A stretch of 64,000 nucleotides of DNA from Stutzerimonas kunmingensis (GTDB lineage Bacteria > Pseudomonadota > Gammaproteobacteria > Pseudomonadales > Pseudomonadaceae), in contig NZ_PISM01000004.1 in assembly GCF_002929225.1 (NCBI RefSeq), forward strand, positions 186,001-250,000. The letters run 5' to 3'. Positions 1 to 9,315 of the stretch are shown in pieces (the stretch's first letter is position 1; each line of letters starts with the position of its first letter). The translations under genes were made by a program, and so were the position numbers. The notes under the pieces are model-generated. The model had not been told where the DNA came from, did no database searches, and saw only the letters and a list, made by a program, of their open reading frames with translations.

Positions 1-1599
1 TTCGGTAAGTTGCGCCGACAGCCCGTGCAGGTTCTGGCTGGCGGTTTCGGTGCGCTCGACGTTCTGCTGGTTGATGGTGGCGATGGAGGTGATCTCGGTG
101 ATGTTGCGCGAAATGTCTTCGGCCACCGCCGTCTGCTCTTCTGCGGCCGTGGCGATCTGGCGGTTCATGTCGCGGATCGCCTCGACCGCTTCGGTGATGC
201 GCTGCAGCATCTGACCGGCCTCGGTCACCTGGCCGAGGCCCTGTTCGCTGCGCGCCTGACCGCTCTCGATGGCGCGTACGGCATTGCTCGCGCCGGTCTG
301 CACGGTGTCGATGATCTGGTGAATCTCGGCGGTGGACTCGGCGGTGCGCTGAGCCAGGGTGCGCACCTCGTCGGCGACCACGGCAAAGCCGCGGCCGGCG
401 TCACCCGCTCGGGCCGCCTCGATGGCGGCATTGAGCGCGAGCAGGTTGGTCTGATCGGCGATCCCACGGATCACCTCCAAGACCTTGCCGATGCGCCCGC
501 TATCACCCTCCAGGCGGCGGATGACGTCTGCCGTGCTGGCGATCTCGTTGCTCATGTCGGTGATGGTGGCGATGGTGCCGCGCATCACCGCTTCGCCCTG
601 CTGGGCGGAATGGTCGGCGGCGTCGGCGGCCTGCGCGGCTTCGGCGGCATGCCGCGAGACTTCCTGAGCGGTCGCGGACATCTCGTGCATCGCCGTGGCG
701 ACCTGATCGGTACGCGAGAACTGCTCGCGGGCGCCGTCGGCCATCAGCCTGGCGATGGCGTTCAACTCGCCGCTGGCACTGTCCAGATTCGAGGTGCTCT
801 GCTGCAGGCGGGTGAAGGTGTCGGCGAGGAAGTCGCGCAGCACGTTGGCGGCAGCGGCAAGGCGGCCCAGTTCGTCGCTGCGGCTGGCATCCACGCGGTC
901 GGCGAACTTGCCCTGGCTGAGGCGGGCGATGTGCTCGATCAGGTTGCGAATCGGTTCGATGATCCGGCGATTGACCAGCCACAGGCTGAACAGCGCCACC
1001 ACCACACTGGCGAGGATCATGATGATCGGGCCGAAGGACGCGGTGCTCTGAGCGTCGGCACGGATGGTCTCCGAGCGCTGCGCGGCGGCGTCGCCCAGCT
1101 GTTTGACCAGCTCGCTCAGCTGAGCGCTGGTCGCCCGGTCGATACCGGCTACCGCGGCGTCCCCGGCGAGCGGGTCGCTGTCGGCGGCAATGTAGGCATC
1201 CAGGCCCTTGCGATAGGCAACGCCGAGAGTGCGGTGCTCGCTACGCAGGCTCTCGATCTGCTTGGCCAGCTGCGGTTCGTCGGCGGTCAGTACCAGTAGA
1301 TCGCCCAGAATCTTCTGCACCTTGGCTTCCTGGGCCTCGAACTGGCTCCAGTAGCGGTTGCGAGAGTCCGGCTGTTTGCCACGCAGCAGCACGTTCTTCC
1401 ATTCCTGGACCTGCACCTTGAACTCGAGGTTGGCCTCGTCGATCAGTTGTACTTCGGCCAGCGGGCCGTCGAGCAGCGCCTGGAAGTGGTCGATGTTGTT
1501 GCTGAGCAGGCGAATGCAGGCGAGGGCGATGAGCAGCGTCAGCAGCAGGCTGCCGCCGATCAGCGCGAGGATCTGCGCGCGCAGGGATTTCTGGAGCAT
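1..1599 (-). CDS. Methyl-accepting chemotaxis protein, 3' end cut by window edge
   Basis: Inner-membrane chemoreceptor that signals to the CheA/CheW complex. The reading frame is open from the ATG at 1599 to base 1 (533 residues) with no stop, so the C-terminus lies outside the window. A first membrane helix (about residues 9-31) is followed by a helical periplasmic ligand domain of about 150 residues, a second membrane helix (about 190-212), a HAMP linker and the cytoplasmic coiled coil. The conserved hairpin tip is clear near residues 375-415 ([19 protein letters not shown], then [12 protein letters not shown]). The ligand cannot be told from the sequence. The gene is separated from the downstream iron-type cluster by 85 bp and probably has its own promoter. 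The family call is firm; a specific name is not possible. Confidence 0.93.
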   Translation of the reverse strand, partial: MLQKSLRAQILALIGGSLLLTLLIALACIRLLSNNIDHFQALLDGPLAEVQLIDEANLEFKVQVQEWKNVLLRGKQPDSRNRYWSQFEAQEAKVQKILGDLLVLTADEPQLAKQIESLRSEHRTLGVAYRKGLDAYIAADSDPLAGDAAVAGIDRATSAQLSELVKQLGDAAAQRSETIRADAQSTASFGPIIMILASVVVALFSLWLVNRRIIEPIRNLIEHIARLSQGKFADRVDASRSDELGRLAAAANVLRDFLADTFTRLQQSTSNLDSASGELNAIARLMADGAREQFSRTDQVATAMHEMSATAQEVSRHAAEAAQAADAADHSAQQGEAVMRGTIATITDMSNEIASTADVIRRLEGDSGRIGKVLEVIRGIADQTNLLALNAAIEAARAGDAGRGFAVVADEVRTLAQRTAESTAEIHQIIDTVQTGASNAVRAIESGQARSEQGLGQVTEAGQMLQRITEAVEAIRDMNRQIATAAEEQTAVAEDISRNITEITSIATINQQNVERTETASQNLHGLSAQLTE

Positions 1600-1684
1600 G
1601 GGCAAAGTCTCGGCATTTGAGAAAACGTAAATGAGCATCCCTGCCGTTGCCCAGCATCATCGGCCGGGGGACGTTTTTCTTGAG

Positions 1685-2779
1685 CTAGACGATGCGCAGA
1701 TGGTTGTCCCAGAGCCCCGCCGGCAGGTCCAGCGGTGTGCTGGCGATACGTTCGCCACGGCAGTCGAACAGGCGGCAGCGGCCCTGCCCGGAGCTGACCA
1801 CGAAGCCCTCGGTGACTGCCGCGACGCCCGCGCAATCGGGCACATGGGCTGCCTGCCGCAGCTCGGCACTGTCCAGGTCCCAGATGAACACCTTGTTGCC
1901 GCGCGGCGCGGTGACAGCCAGCAGCCGCAGCTCGTCGTGGATGGCGAGGCTGGCGGTGTACTGGTTCATGATCTGCCGCTGTGCCTCGCCCAGCGGAAAG
2001 TGCTGGAAGGCCTGCCCTGGCCGCTTGATCGCCAGCAACGGGATGCGGTCCATGGCATCCCCTTCGTACTGCTGGCCGCTGACCACGGTACCGTCGGCGG
2101 CCACGGCGAGGTGACGCACGCTGTTCATCTGCTCCGGCAGCTGTTCCTTGCTGACCAGCGTACCGTCGCGGCGTAGCAGCACCAGGCTCGGCTCCATCGC
2201 ATCGAGATTCATCATCTCGCGGCTGTCGGCTTCGGTGCGGATCCCGCCATTGGCGATGACCAGGGTTTCGTTGTCCGGCATCCACAGCAGCTGGTGCGGG
2301 CCGATGCCATGGGTCGCGTGCTCGCCGACGCGCACCAGCTGTCGGCCTTCCAGTCGATAGACGCCGAGCACGCCACGGCCGGCATCGGCGGTGTCGTTTT
2401 CGGTGGTGTAGAACCACTCGCCGTCCTTGTGAAACACCCCGTGCCCGTAAAAGTGGCGGTCGGTCGGCGAGGCCATGACCTGCAGCAGACGCCCGTCACG
2501 CGCATCGATCAGGTAGCTCTCGCGGCTCGGGCGACGGCCGACGAACACCGCCAAGGGCAGGTACGGGTGCGGGTAGACGTCATGGCAGCGCTCGGCGACC
2601 GGTGTGGCAAATACCTGGCTGCCGTCGAGGCGGTAGCCGACGGCGTAGTGTTGCCCGTCGGCGCCATCACGTGCGGAGAGCAAAACCTGTTGCCCGTCGT
2701 GACGCGTCAGTGACCAGCCTGCGATGCCGCTGGCGGCAAGCATGGCGCCGGTCAGGCCAAGCAGGGTGCGGCGCTTCAT
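1685..2779 (-). CDS. DUF1513 family periplasmic protein of the imelysin cluster
   Basis: Predicted exported protein of 364 residues. The N-terminus has a twin-arginine-like start (MKRRTLLGL) and a hydrophobic stretch to about residue 24, which suggests Tat export. The body reads like a seven-bladed propeller, with regularly spaced segments such as HGIGPHQL, ANGGI and HDELRLLAVTAPRG. No catalytic residues can be named; the family is known mainly as a member of imelysin/di-haem gene clusters in pseudomonads. The gene lies 2 bp after the stop of the upstream imelysin gene and is the last gene of a three-gene run on this strand. Function is unknown; a role in iron or haem handling is inferred only from neighbours. 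Confidence 0.85.
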   Translation of the reverse strand: MKRRTLLGLTGAMLAASGIAGWSLTRHDGQQVLLSARDGADGQHYAVGYRLDGSQVFATPVAERCHDVYPHPYLPLAVFVGRRPSRESYLIDARDGRLLQVMASPTDRHFYGHGVFHKDGEWFYTTENDTADAGRGVLGVYRLEGRQLVRVGEHATHGIGPHQLLWMPDNETLVIANGGIRTEADSREMMNLDAMEPSLVLLRRDGTLVSKEQLPEQMNSVRHLAVAADGTVVSGQQYEGDAMDRIPLLAIKRPGQAFQHFPLGEAQRQIMNQYTASLAIHDELRLLAVTAPRGNKVFIWDLDSAELRQAAHVPDCAGVAAVTEGFVVSSGQGRCRLFDCRGERIASTPLDLPAGLWDNHLRIV

Positions 2780-2781
2780 GA

Positions 2782-3858
2782 TCAGTCCCCGTCGTGCGCG
2801 TTGAAGCCGATCTGTACGCCGAGGGCGCGCGCCAGCTCGAGCTGGTGCGGGCGATGCAGTTGGTCGATCCGCTGGTACAGCGCATCGAGCTGCGCCCGAC
2901 TCTCCTCGTTGGCGAGCATTTCGCCGAACGGCTCGGGCATGGCTTTCAGTTGTTGCAGCAGATCGGCGTAACCGGCGTCGATGCGCTTGGCCAGATCAGC
3001 CTGCTCAGCGCCGAGCAGCGCGCGCAGACCGTCCTGGTCGGCACCCAGCCAGAGGCTTTCGGCGCCTTTGACGGTGGCAGCGATATTGCTCAGGGTCGTG
3101 TCGCTGCGCCAGCCGTCGGCCTGGTACGGCTGCGGATGGCCCTTGGTCTGGCGGCCGAGCGGCGCGCCGAGCTTCTTCTTCAGGCCGTCGAGGGCCGTGA
3201 CCTGAACCCGCAGCAGTTCGGCGATGGCTTCGCTCGGTTCGGCATAACGCTCGTTGGGAAAGCTGCGCAACTGATCGGCCATGCCGTCCTTGTCCTGCCA
3301 TTGCTGCAGGACGCTGGCTGCAAGCTGCTGCTGGTGCTCGCCTATGGCCGTCAGCAAGGGGCAGTAGCGCGTCCTGGTGGCGGGGTCGGCGAGGTCGATG
3401 CTGCTGTCGAAAAGGACGTACTCGTAGGCGCTCAGGCCCTGCACCACGACGCTGGCGTTATCCAGATCGGCCTGGGTCAGCTCGGGCTTGGTCTTGAGCA
3501 GTGCCGTGACCTGGCGTGCAACGAGGTTCTTCTTGTCCGGCCAGAACTGGACCTGCCAGGCCAGATTGCCTTCGCCCATTGGGCCGATCAGCAGCGGCTG
3601 CAGGCCGGCCCAGGCGGTTTGCGCATGCACGAAGGCAGCATGCGCTTCGTCCAGGGTCTGGTTGTCGGCACAGAAGGCGATGGCACTGGCCGCCAGGCGG
3701 CGGTCGGCTTCCGACCACTGTTTATAGGCTGGCAACAATACGCCATCAGCCAGGGTTTTGCTGGTCTCGGCCTGCGGGTCGGCGGGCGTGCAGGCGCTCA
3801 GCAACAAGGCGGTGAGCAGAGCGCCGCTGGCGATGCGCAGGGTGTTCGAACGGATCAT
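2782..3858 (-). CDS. Imelysin family lipoprotein (iron-regulated protein A type)
   Basis: Imelysin-domain protein, 358 residues from the chosen ATG at 3858. The frame stays open to 3927, but the internal start gives a lipoprotein signal peptide (MIRSNTLRI, hydrophobic core, lipobox LLSAC), so it is preferred. Imelysin proteins are periplasmic or outer-membrane-attached helical proteins, related in fold to the EfeO component of iron uptake systems; no peptidase activity should be assumed. It sits between a di-haem DUF1111 gene upstream and a DUF1513 gene downstream, all on one strand with almost no spacing, so the three are probably co-transcribed. It is clearly distinct in sequence from the second imelysin gene (5515-6849). 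Confidence 0.87.
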   Translation of the reverse strand: MIRSNTLRIASGALLTALLLSACTPADPQAETSKTLADGVLLPAYKQWSEADRRLAASAIAFCADNQTLDEAHAAFVHAQTAWAGLQPLLIGPMGEGNLAWQVQFWPDKKNLVARQVTALLKTKPELTQADLDNASVVVQGLSAYEYVLFDSSIDLADPATRTRYCPLLTAIGEHQQQLAASVLQQWQDKDGMADQLRSFPNERYAEPSEAIAELLRVQVTALDGLKKKLGAPLGRQTKGHPQPYQADGWRSDTTLSNIAATVKGAESLWLGADQDGLRALLGAEQADLAKRIDAGYADLLQQLKAMPEPFGEMLANEESRAQLDALYQRIDQLHRPHQLELARALGVQIGFNAHDGD

Positions 3859-3927
3859 GGTGTCCTCATCGGCAAGGCCGGTTGCAGCGCTTTCGCGCCG
3901 GGAAAGCATGGTGAATAGCATGGGCAT

Positions 3928-5346
3928 TCAGAGCGACTCGAGGAAGCTCAGCAGTGCGGTACGTTCGTTCTGGTCGTAGCCGAGCACGATCTGGCGCGCC
4001 TTCTCGGCCTCGCCGCCGTGCCAGAGTATGGCTTCGAGCAAATTGCGGGCGCGGCCGTCGTGCAGGAACTGGGTATGCCCGCTGACTGCCTGGGTCAGGC
4101 CGATGCCCCACAGCGGTGGCGTGCGCCATTCCCGGCCGTTGGCCTCGAACTCGGCGCGGTCATCCGCGAGGCCTTCGCCCATGTCATGCAGCAGCAGGTC
4201 GGTGTAGGGGCGAATCAGCTGATTGGCCAACTCCGGTTCCGCGGCGTCGGCAGCGGTGGTGAACTGTGGCACGTGGCAGCTCTGGCAGCCGGCGCGGTGA
4301 AATAGCGTCTTGCCGGCGAGTACCTGTGGGGCGTCGACGTTCCGTCGCGCAGGTACGCCGAGATTGCGGGTGTAGAACAGCACCTGGGCGAGGATGTCGT
4401 CGCTGACTTCCGGCTCGCCACCGTCCGGCATCGCGCGACACTCGGTCTGCCGGTCGGTGCAGCTGCTGCCACTGAGCAGGCTGGTGGACAGGCCCATATC
4501 GTTGAAGAAGGCGTCGGCGTTCTGCTGGTTGAGGCTCGGCTGTCCTGCCTTCCAGCCGAAGCGGCCAATCACGGTCTGCCGGCTGGTCTGGTCGAAGACC
4601 CGGTTCGGGCGGCCGGAGATGCCGTCGCCGTTGCGGTCATCGGGGTCGGCATTGGCCAGCAGCGCTTCTTCGGGAATGGCTTCGAGCAGGCCCAGGCCGA
4701 TCATCGGTGGCGCGATGCGCAGCGACATCCGGGTATCCGGATGCATGTCACCATAGGCCAGGTCGTTCAGTTCGATTTCCGGCCTGCGCAGCTCGACTTC
4801 GGTGCCATCGGCGAAGCGCACCTGCTCGGTCGAATAGCGCAGCCGTACCTTGCCTTCCGGGGCGACGCCGGGAATCGCCATGTCCTGCAGCTGGCCGCCG
4901 TAGCTTGGCTCCGGTGCGATGCCACGTTCTCGGACGACTTCGGCATGCTCGGGCCCGGCTGGAATGGACAGCCGTACCAGCATCGACACGGCGCTGGTCG
5001 CATCGGGTGCCGGCGGATGGCCGCGGCCGTCCTTGATATGGCAGTTCTGGCAGGCGTTGGTATTCAGCAGCGGGCCAAGACCATCGCGAGCGGTGGTGGA
5101 TGCCGGGGCGATGACCCAGGGATTTCGGAAGAAGCTGTTGCCGACGCTGAAGTCGAGTCGACGCATCGGTGCCAGATTGGCCGAAGGCATGGAGTAGGCG
5201 TTCTGGTCGAACTTCATCACCGTGGTGCTGCCGCCGGAGAGCGCCTCACCAGGTTCGGGCTGGGAGAAAGTCGGTGTTTCAACGTTATCGCAGGCGACCA
5301 GGGCCAGAGCCAGCAGCGGGAAGAGGCGGCGAAACAGCGGGCGCAT
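3928..5346 (-). CDS. Di-haem oxidoreductase (DUF1111, thiol oxidoreductase-like) lipoprotein
   Basis: Periplasmic c-type cytochrome of 472 residues. A lipobox (ALVAC) ends the signal peptide near residue 19. Two haem-attachment motifs are visible: CQNCH near residue 102 and CQSCH near residue 354. The C-terminal half looks like a MauG/cytochrome c peroxidase-type domain (DMGEGLAD, FLHDGRARNLLEAILWHGGEA). The family is often annotated as thiol oxidoreductase, but a redox function linked to iron, for example ferrous iron oxidation beside imelysins, is equally possible and not proven. It is the first gene of the cluster with the downstream imelysin and DUF1513 genes; a terminator at 5476-5508 separates it from icmP. 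Confidence 0.87.
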   Translation of the reverse strand: MRPLFRRLFPLLALALVACDNVETPTFSQPEPGEALSGGSTTVMKFDQNAYSMPSANLAPMRRLDFSVGNSFFRNPWVIAPASTTARDGLGPLLNTNACQNCHIKDGRGHPPAPDATSAVSMLVRLSIPAGPEHAEVVRERGIAPEPSYGGQLQDMAIPGVAPEGKVRLRYSTEQVRFADGTEVELRRPEIELNDLAYGDMHPDTRMSLRIAPPMIGLGLLEAIPEEALLANADPDDRNGDGISGRPNRVFDQTSRQTVIGRFGWKAGQPSLNQQNADAFFNDMGLSTSLLSGSSCTDRQTECRAMPDGGEPEVSDDILAQVLFYTRNLGVPARRNVDAPQVLAGKTLFHRAGCQSCHVPQFTTAADAAEPELANQLIRPYTDLLLHDMGEGLADDRAEFEANGREWRTPPLWGIGLTQAVSGHTQFLHDGRARNLLEAILWHGGEAEKARQIVLGYDQNERTALLSFLESL

Positions 5347-5475
5347 CGGAAGTACCTGCGGGGCGGTGAATTAAGCCGCGCAATCTTAGCAGGCTAATCG
5401 TAATGGAATAAGAGGGATTTGCATTTGCGTGCGAGGAGCGCGCGCTCTGGGCCAGGCAGGGGAACAGCGAAAAGC

Positions 5476-5508
5476 CCGACACGGGCGCAACAGCTGCGCC
5501 CGTGTCGG
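5476..5508 (-). terminator. Rho-independent terminator after icmP
   Basis: A perfect 14-bp inverted repeat (ccgacacgggcgca, 5476-5489, with its complement at 5495-5508) around a 5-base loop. On the minus strand it is followed by gctttt. It lies 6 bp beyond the icmP stop, so icmP is terminated before the di-haem gene. Confidence 0.85.
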
Positions 5509-5514
5509 CGCTGA

Positions 5515-6849
5515 TCAGAACTCGTGATCGGCGGTGTCAGGGTTGAGGTCGCTGATGCCGAGGGCACCGGCCGCCTGCTCGATCGCGGCGGTCTGCTTGA
5601 CCAGTGCGCCGATGGCATCGCGTACTTTCTGCTGGCCTTCGGTGTTGTCCGAGGCGATCAGCTGATCGAACGCTTCGCCGTTCTCAGCACTTTCCACCAG
5701 AACCTGCAGCTTGGCTTCGGTAGTTTCCAGGTCGGTCTTCAGCGTGCTGTCCACCTCCGGGCTGACGCCCTGAACCAGCGATGCCAGGCTTGGACCGGTC
5801 AACGTAGTGCCGTCGACGCGCTTGTACTCGCCGAGATAGACGTTGCGAACGCCACGGGCATTGAAGAAGTGCGAGTTGTGGGTGTTGTCGCTGAAGCAGT
5901 CGTGCTCGTCTTCGGTGGAGTTGGCTTCCAGAGCGACTTTCATGCGCTCGCCAGCCAGTTCGCCGAGGGACAGGCTGCCCATGCCGAAGAACATCTTGCG
6001 CAGGCCGTTTTCCGCGGTATCGGCTTCGAGGCTGGCGCGGTAGTTCTCGGCATTCGGCTGCCACTGCTCGACCATTTCCTGCAGGTCGCTGACCAGCAGT
6101 TCGGTCGCGACTTTCAGGTAGGTACGGCGGCGGTCGCAGTTGTCGCCGGTGCAGCCTTCGCCTTCCACGTAGTCGGTGTAGGGCCGCTCGCCGGCACCTG
6201 GGCCTGTGCCATTGAGGTCCTGGCCCCAGAGCAGGAACTCGATCGCGTGGTAGCCAGTGGCGACGTTCGCTTCGGAGCCGGCCAGTTCGTTGAGGCTGGC
6301 CAGCAGCTCGGCGTTGATTTCGCTGGTGTCGACCTTGTCTTCGCCAATCTGCAGTTCGCTGTTGGCGATGATATTGGCTGTGGCGCCCGGGTTGCCGAGG
6401 GCGTGCTGGTAGTCGCCCTCGATGTAATCGATCAGGCCCTCATCGAGCGGCCAGGCATTGAGCTGACCTTCCCAGTCATCCACCACGGCGTTGCCGAAGC
6501 GGAAGACCTCGGTCTGCATGTAGGGAACGCGGGCCGCCAGCCAGGCCTGACGCGCGGCCTGCAGGGTCTCTTCGCTGGGGTTGGCGAGGAGGGCGTCGAC
6601 CGCTTCCTGCAGTTTCACGCCGGTGGCGTGGGCATCGCTGAATACCGCCAGCGCCAGATCGGCATAGTGGCTGACGACTGCCTTGGCCGCTTTCTCATCG
6701 GGCGCCTGCGCCTTTTCGGCTGGCACGCTTTCGGTAGTGCTTTGCGGGGCGGCAGTCTGGTTCGCGGGGGTCTTGTCCTCACCGCAACCGGCGAGTGAGA
6801 TGGCCACAGCGAGGAGGCTGGCGGTTGCCCAGATGGGGGTGCGTAGCAT
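5515..6849 (-). CDS. icmP: Imelysin-family lipoprotein IcmP (insulin-cleaving metalloproteinase type)
   Basis: Imelysin of 444 residues. The ATG at 6849 is chosen because it begins a lipoprotein signal peptide (MLRTPIWATASLLAV, lipobox SLAGC); the frame continues open to 6906. The conserved GxHxxE motif is present as GYHAIE, followed by FLLWGQDLNGTG. The P. aeruginosa homologue was described as an outer-membrane metalloproteinase that cleaves insulin, but imelysins are also viewed as iron-binding EfeO relatives, and the GxHxxE motif may bind metal. It is flanked downstream by a strong terminator and upstream by a Fur-box-like site, so it is probably a single-gene iron-responsive unit. Confidence 0.9.
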   Translation of the reverse strand: MLRTPIWATASLLAVAISLAGCGEDKTPANQTAAPQSTTESVPAEKAQAPDEKAAKAVVSHYADLALAVFSDAHATGVKLQEAVDALLANPSEETLQAARQAWLAARVPYMQTEVFRFGNAVVDDWEGQLNAWPLDEGLIDYIEGDYQHALGNPGATANIIANSELQIGEDKVDTSEINAELLASLNELAGSEANVATGYHAIEFLLWGQDLNGTGPGAGERPYTDYVEGEGCTGDNCDRRRTYLKVATELLVSDLQEMVEQWQPNAENYRASLEADTAENGLRKMFFGMGSLSLGELAGERMKVALEANSTEDEHDCFSDNTHNSHFFNARGVRNVYLGEYKRVDGTTLTGPSLASLVQGVSPEVDSTLKTDLETTEAKLQVLVESAENGEAFDQLIASDNTEGQQKVRDAIGALVKQTAAIEQAAGALGISDLNPDTADHEF

Positions 6850-6904
6850 GTGCGGGTTCCTTTGCGTGCGAGTGAACGAAGCCGAGGGCTGCTCGGAAGC
6901 CGTC

Positions 6905-6923
6905 AATAATGCGAAAGATTTTC
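6905..6923. promoter_or_regulatory. Fur-box-like site upstream of icmP
   Basis: The 19-mer AATAATGCGAAAGATTTTC matches 13 of 19 positions of the Fur consensus GATAATGATAATCATTATC. It lies 56 bp upstream of the icmP start and about 100 bp upstream of the divergent lemA. Iron control fits known imelysin biology. A match of this quality is suggestive, not decisive. Confidence 0.5.
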
Positions 6924-7021
6924 ATTTTGTGCAAAGCCAATGCGTGCACAGGCTCTCTCTTCCGTTTAGGTGCAGCCGGTAGAATGGCGGCGTTCTGACG
7001 GCCTTTGTCCCTGGAGATGCT

Positions 7022-7594
7022 ATGAGCCTGAGCGCTGTGGTTGTGCTGGTTGTGCTGTTTCTCGTCGCCGCTTACGCGGTGATTCTCTACAACGGGCTGG
7101 TGCGTCTGAAGCATGGCGTCGGCAAGGCCTGGGCCAATATCGACGTGCTGCTGCGTCAGCGCCATGAAGAGTTGCCCAAGCTAGTGGAGACCTGCCGGCA
7201 GTACATGCAGCATGAACGCAATACGCTGGAGCAGGTGATCAGTGCGCGCAATGCCGTGTCCAGCGCGCGGGAGCAGGGCGATGTGAGTGCGCTGGGGCAA
7301 GCCGAAACCGGTCTGCGTGCCGGCCTCGGGCGGCTGTTCGCGCTGGCCGAGAACTACCCCGAGCTCAAGGCCAACGAGAGTTTCCGCCATCTGCAGCAGC
7401 GCATCAGCGGACTGGAAAGCGGAATCGCCGATCGCCGTGAGCTGTACAACGAGGCGGTCAACCTGAACAACGTGCGCATCGAGCAATTCCCCGATGTACT
7501 GCTGGCGCGGACGTTCGGTTTCAAGGAGGCTGCCCTGCTGCAGTTCAGCGAGGCGGAGAAGGCCGACGTCGATCTCAAGGCGCTGTTCGGCTGA
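7022..7594 (+). CDS. lemA: LemA family protein
   Basis: LemA-type protein of 190 residues: a single N-terminal membrane helix (about residues 3-23, VVLVVLFLVAAYAVILYNG) followed by a long, charged, all-helical domain. The family hallmark segment is clear (LKHGVGKAWANIDVLLRQRHEELPKL, shown here only in part by its core WANIDVLL). Biochemical function is not known. The next gene starts one base after the stop, so the pair forms an operon; LemA next to a GIDE-domain protein is a recurring arrangement. Confidence 0.93.
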   Translation: MSLSAVVVLVVLFLVAAYAVILYNGLVRLKHGVGKAWANIDVLLRQRHEELPKLVETCRQYMQHERNTLEQVISARNAVSSAREQGDVSALGQAETGLRAGLGRLFALAENYPELKANESFRHLQQRISGLESGIADRRELYNEAVNLNNVRIEQFPDVLLARTFGFKEAALLQFSEAEKADVDLKALFG

Positions 7595-7595
7595 A

Positions 7596-8489
7596 ATGCA
7601 TCCGGGCCAGGTTTTCACACTCATTCTCGCCGCCGCGCTTAGCGTCGGCGGGGCGTGGATCTGCATCGGTCGCTGGTCGCGTGCCCGTCATTTGCTCGAT
7701 ACCCCGACTTCTCGCATTCGCTCGGCAGCCCAGGGGTATGTCGAGCTGGTTGGTGTGCTACGCGAGCTGATGGTGCCGCAACCGATGGCGCCGCTGACCG
7801 GCGAGCGCTGCCTGTGGTGGCGCTACCGTATCGAGGAGTACCGTTCCAACGGCAAGCGCAGCAGCTGGAGTGTGGTCGAACGCGGCGTCAGTGAAGCCTG
7901 GCTGCGCCTGGCCGATGCCACCGGCGAATGCCTGATCGACCCGCGTGGCGCGGAGGTCCACCCCGCCTTCCGCAAGGTATGGACCGGCGATCTGCGCCAC
8001 CCGCGTGGTGTCGCTCCGAGTGGCTGGCTCGGCGTGTTCAGCATCGGCAAGCGTTATCGCTACACCGAGGAACGTCTGCACGAGGGTGAACCGCTTTACG
8101 CACTCGGTGATTTCCGCACGAGCGGCGGCGGGCGACAGGGCCTCGACCTGCAATCCGCCAAGCGCGACGTGATCCGTCAGTGGAAGGGGGATTTCGCCGG
8201 CCTGCTGCAGCGTTTCGACAGCAACGCCGACGGTCAGCTCGACGAGCAGGAGTGGAGTCGCGTACGCCTGGCGGCGCGCCTCGAGGCGGAAGATCGGCAT
8301 CGCGAGAGCAGCGCCGCGCCGGCATTGCACCAGCTGGGGCAGCCAAGCGAGGCGCTGCCTTTCGTACTGTCCAGCCACGGTGAGGAAGTGCTCACGCAGC
8401 GCTTCTACTGGCAGGCCGCCGGTGGTGCACTGATGTGCCTGGCTGGCGCCGTCTGGCTGGCGTCGCAGCTGGGTGTGACGGCCTGGTAA
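7596..8489 (+). CDS. GIDE-domain membrane protein (putative E3-ligase-like domain)
   Basis: A 297-residue protein with an N-terminal membrane helix (about residues 5-23), a middle domain resembling GIDE (AQGYVELVGVLR, GERCLWWRYRIEEY, then FSIGKRYRYTEERLHEGEPLYALG), and a C-terminal membrane helix near residue 275. An EF-hand-like stretch (FDSNADGQLDEQEWSR) lies near residue 210 and could bind calcium. The ATG at 7596 follows the lemA stop by one base; the open frame further upstream lies inside lemA and is not used. GIDE domains are named after eukaryotic mitochondrial ubiquitin ligases, but no ubiquitin role is implied in bacteria. Confidence 0.8.
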   Translation: MHPGQVFTLILAAALSVGGAWICIGRWSRARHLLDTPTSRIRSAAQGYVELVGVLRELMVPQPMAPLTGERCLWWRYRIEEYRSNGKRSSWSVVERGVSEAWLRLADATGECLIDPRGAEVHPAFRKVWTGDLRHPRGVAPSGWLGVFSIGKRYRYTEERLHEGEPLYALGDFRTSGGGRQGLDLQSAKRDVIRQWKGDFAGLLQRFDSNADGQLDEQEWSRVRLAARLEAEDRHRESSAAPALHQLGQPSEALPFVLSSHGEEVLTQRFYWQAAGGALMCLAGAVWLASQLGVTAW

Positions 8490-8499
8490 ACCAGCCGGC

Positions 8500-9183
8500 T
8501 CAGCGCTTGCGTTTTTCGGCGATCCAGATGGTATGCCGGGTGCCGCGATTGCCGTGGGCGAACACCTGCACTTCTTCGGCCTTGAAGCCGGCCTTGGCGA
8601 GCTTGTCGGAAAAGGCGCGGTCGGCGCTGGCCGACCAGACCGCGAGGATGCCGGACGGGCGCAACGCGCGGGCGCAGGCGTTGAGGCCGTCAGCCGAGTA
8701 CAGCCAATTGTTGCTCTTCTGCGTGAGTCCCTCGGGACCGTTGTCGACGTCCAGCATGATCGCATCGAAGCCCTGGGCTTGATCCCGCAGTAACTCGGCG
8801 ACGTCCTGGTTCAGCACCCGGGCGCGGGCATCGCGCACCGGATTGCCGGACTTCTCGCCGAGTGCACCGCGGTTCCACTCGATCACCCCTGGCACCAGTT
8901 CGGCGACCAGCACCTCGGCGTCCGGCCCGAGATGGCGCAACGCAGAAGCGAGGGTAAAGCCCATCCCCAACCCACCGATCAGCACGCGGGCCTGCGACCG
9001 TGCGGCGATCCGTTTGCAGGGAATCTCCGCCAGCGCGTCCTCTGAGCCATGGGTGCGGGTGTTCATCAGCTGATTGCCGTTTCCGCCCTGGATCTTGATG
9101 ACGAAGTCATCGCCATATTCGAACAGGCACAAGGCGCCGCCAGTGGGAATGGCGGCGGTATCCAGGAGTACGAAGCGTTTCAT
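8500..9183 (-). CDS. Spermidine synthase-like methyltransferase-fold protein
   Basis: A 227-residue soluble protein with a Rossmann-type fold of the spermine/spermidine synthase family. Motif I is IGGLGMGFTLA (about residues 69-79), followed by EVLVAELVPGVIEW, in which an acidic residue would bind the nucleoside, and DAIMLDVDNGPEG (about residues 139-151). It lacks the full N-terminal domain of true spermidine synthases and is shorter than usual (about 285), so substrate and reaction are uncertain. It converges with the lemA/GIDE operon, with stops 11 bp apart. Known relatives in pseudomonads are uncharacterised. Confidence 0.8.
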   Translation of the reverse strand: MKRFVLLDTAAIPTGGALCLFEYGDDFVIKIQGGNGNQLMNTRTHGSEDALAEIPCKRIAARSQARVLIGGLGMGFTLASALRHLGPDAEVLVAELVPGVIEWNRGALGEKSGNPVRDARARVLNQDVAELLRDQAQGFDAIMLDVDNGPEGLTQKSNNWLYSADGLNACARALRPSGILAVWSASADRAFSDKLAKAGFKAEEVQVFAHGNRGTRHTIWIAEKRKR

Positions 9184-9315
9184 CGGGGACTCGTTGTAGG
9201 CGCGGGCGATAAAAGGCTGGAAGTGTGGCCCATGTGCTCATGACTGGCCAGCGCCAGGGGGCAAGTGCGGGTGGCGATTCGAGGCGGCGATGCGCGCCAG
9301 CGGCGCGCTGTCGGG

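Noticed and set aside
10..1299. A 429-codon plus-strand open frame at the left end
   Set aside because: Antisense to the chemoreceptor gene, which has all signature motifs in the minus-strand frame.
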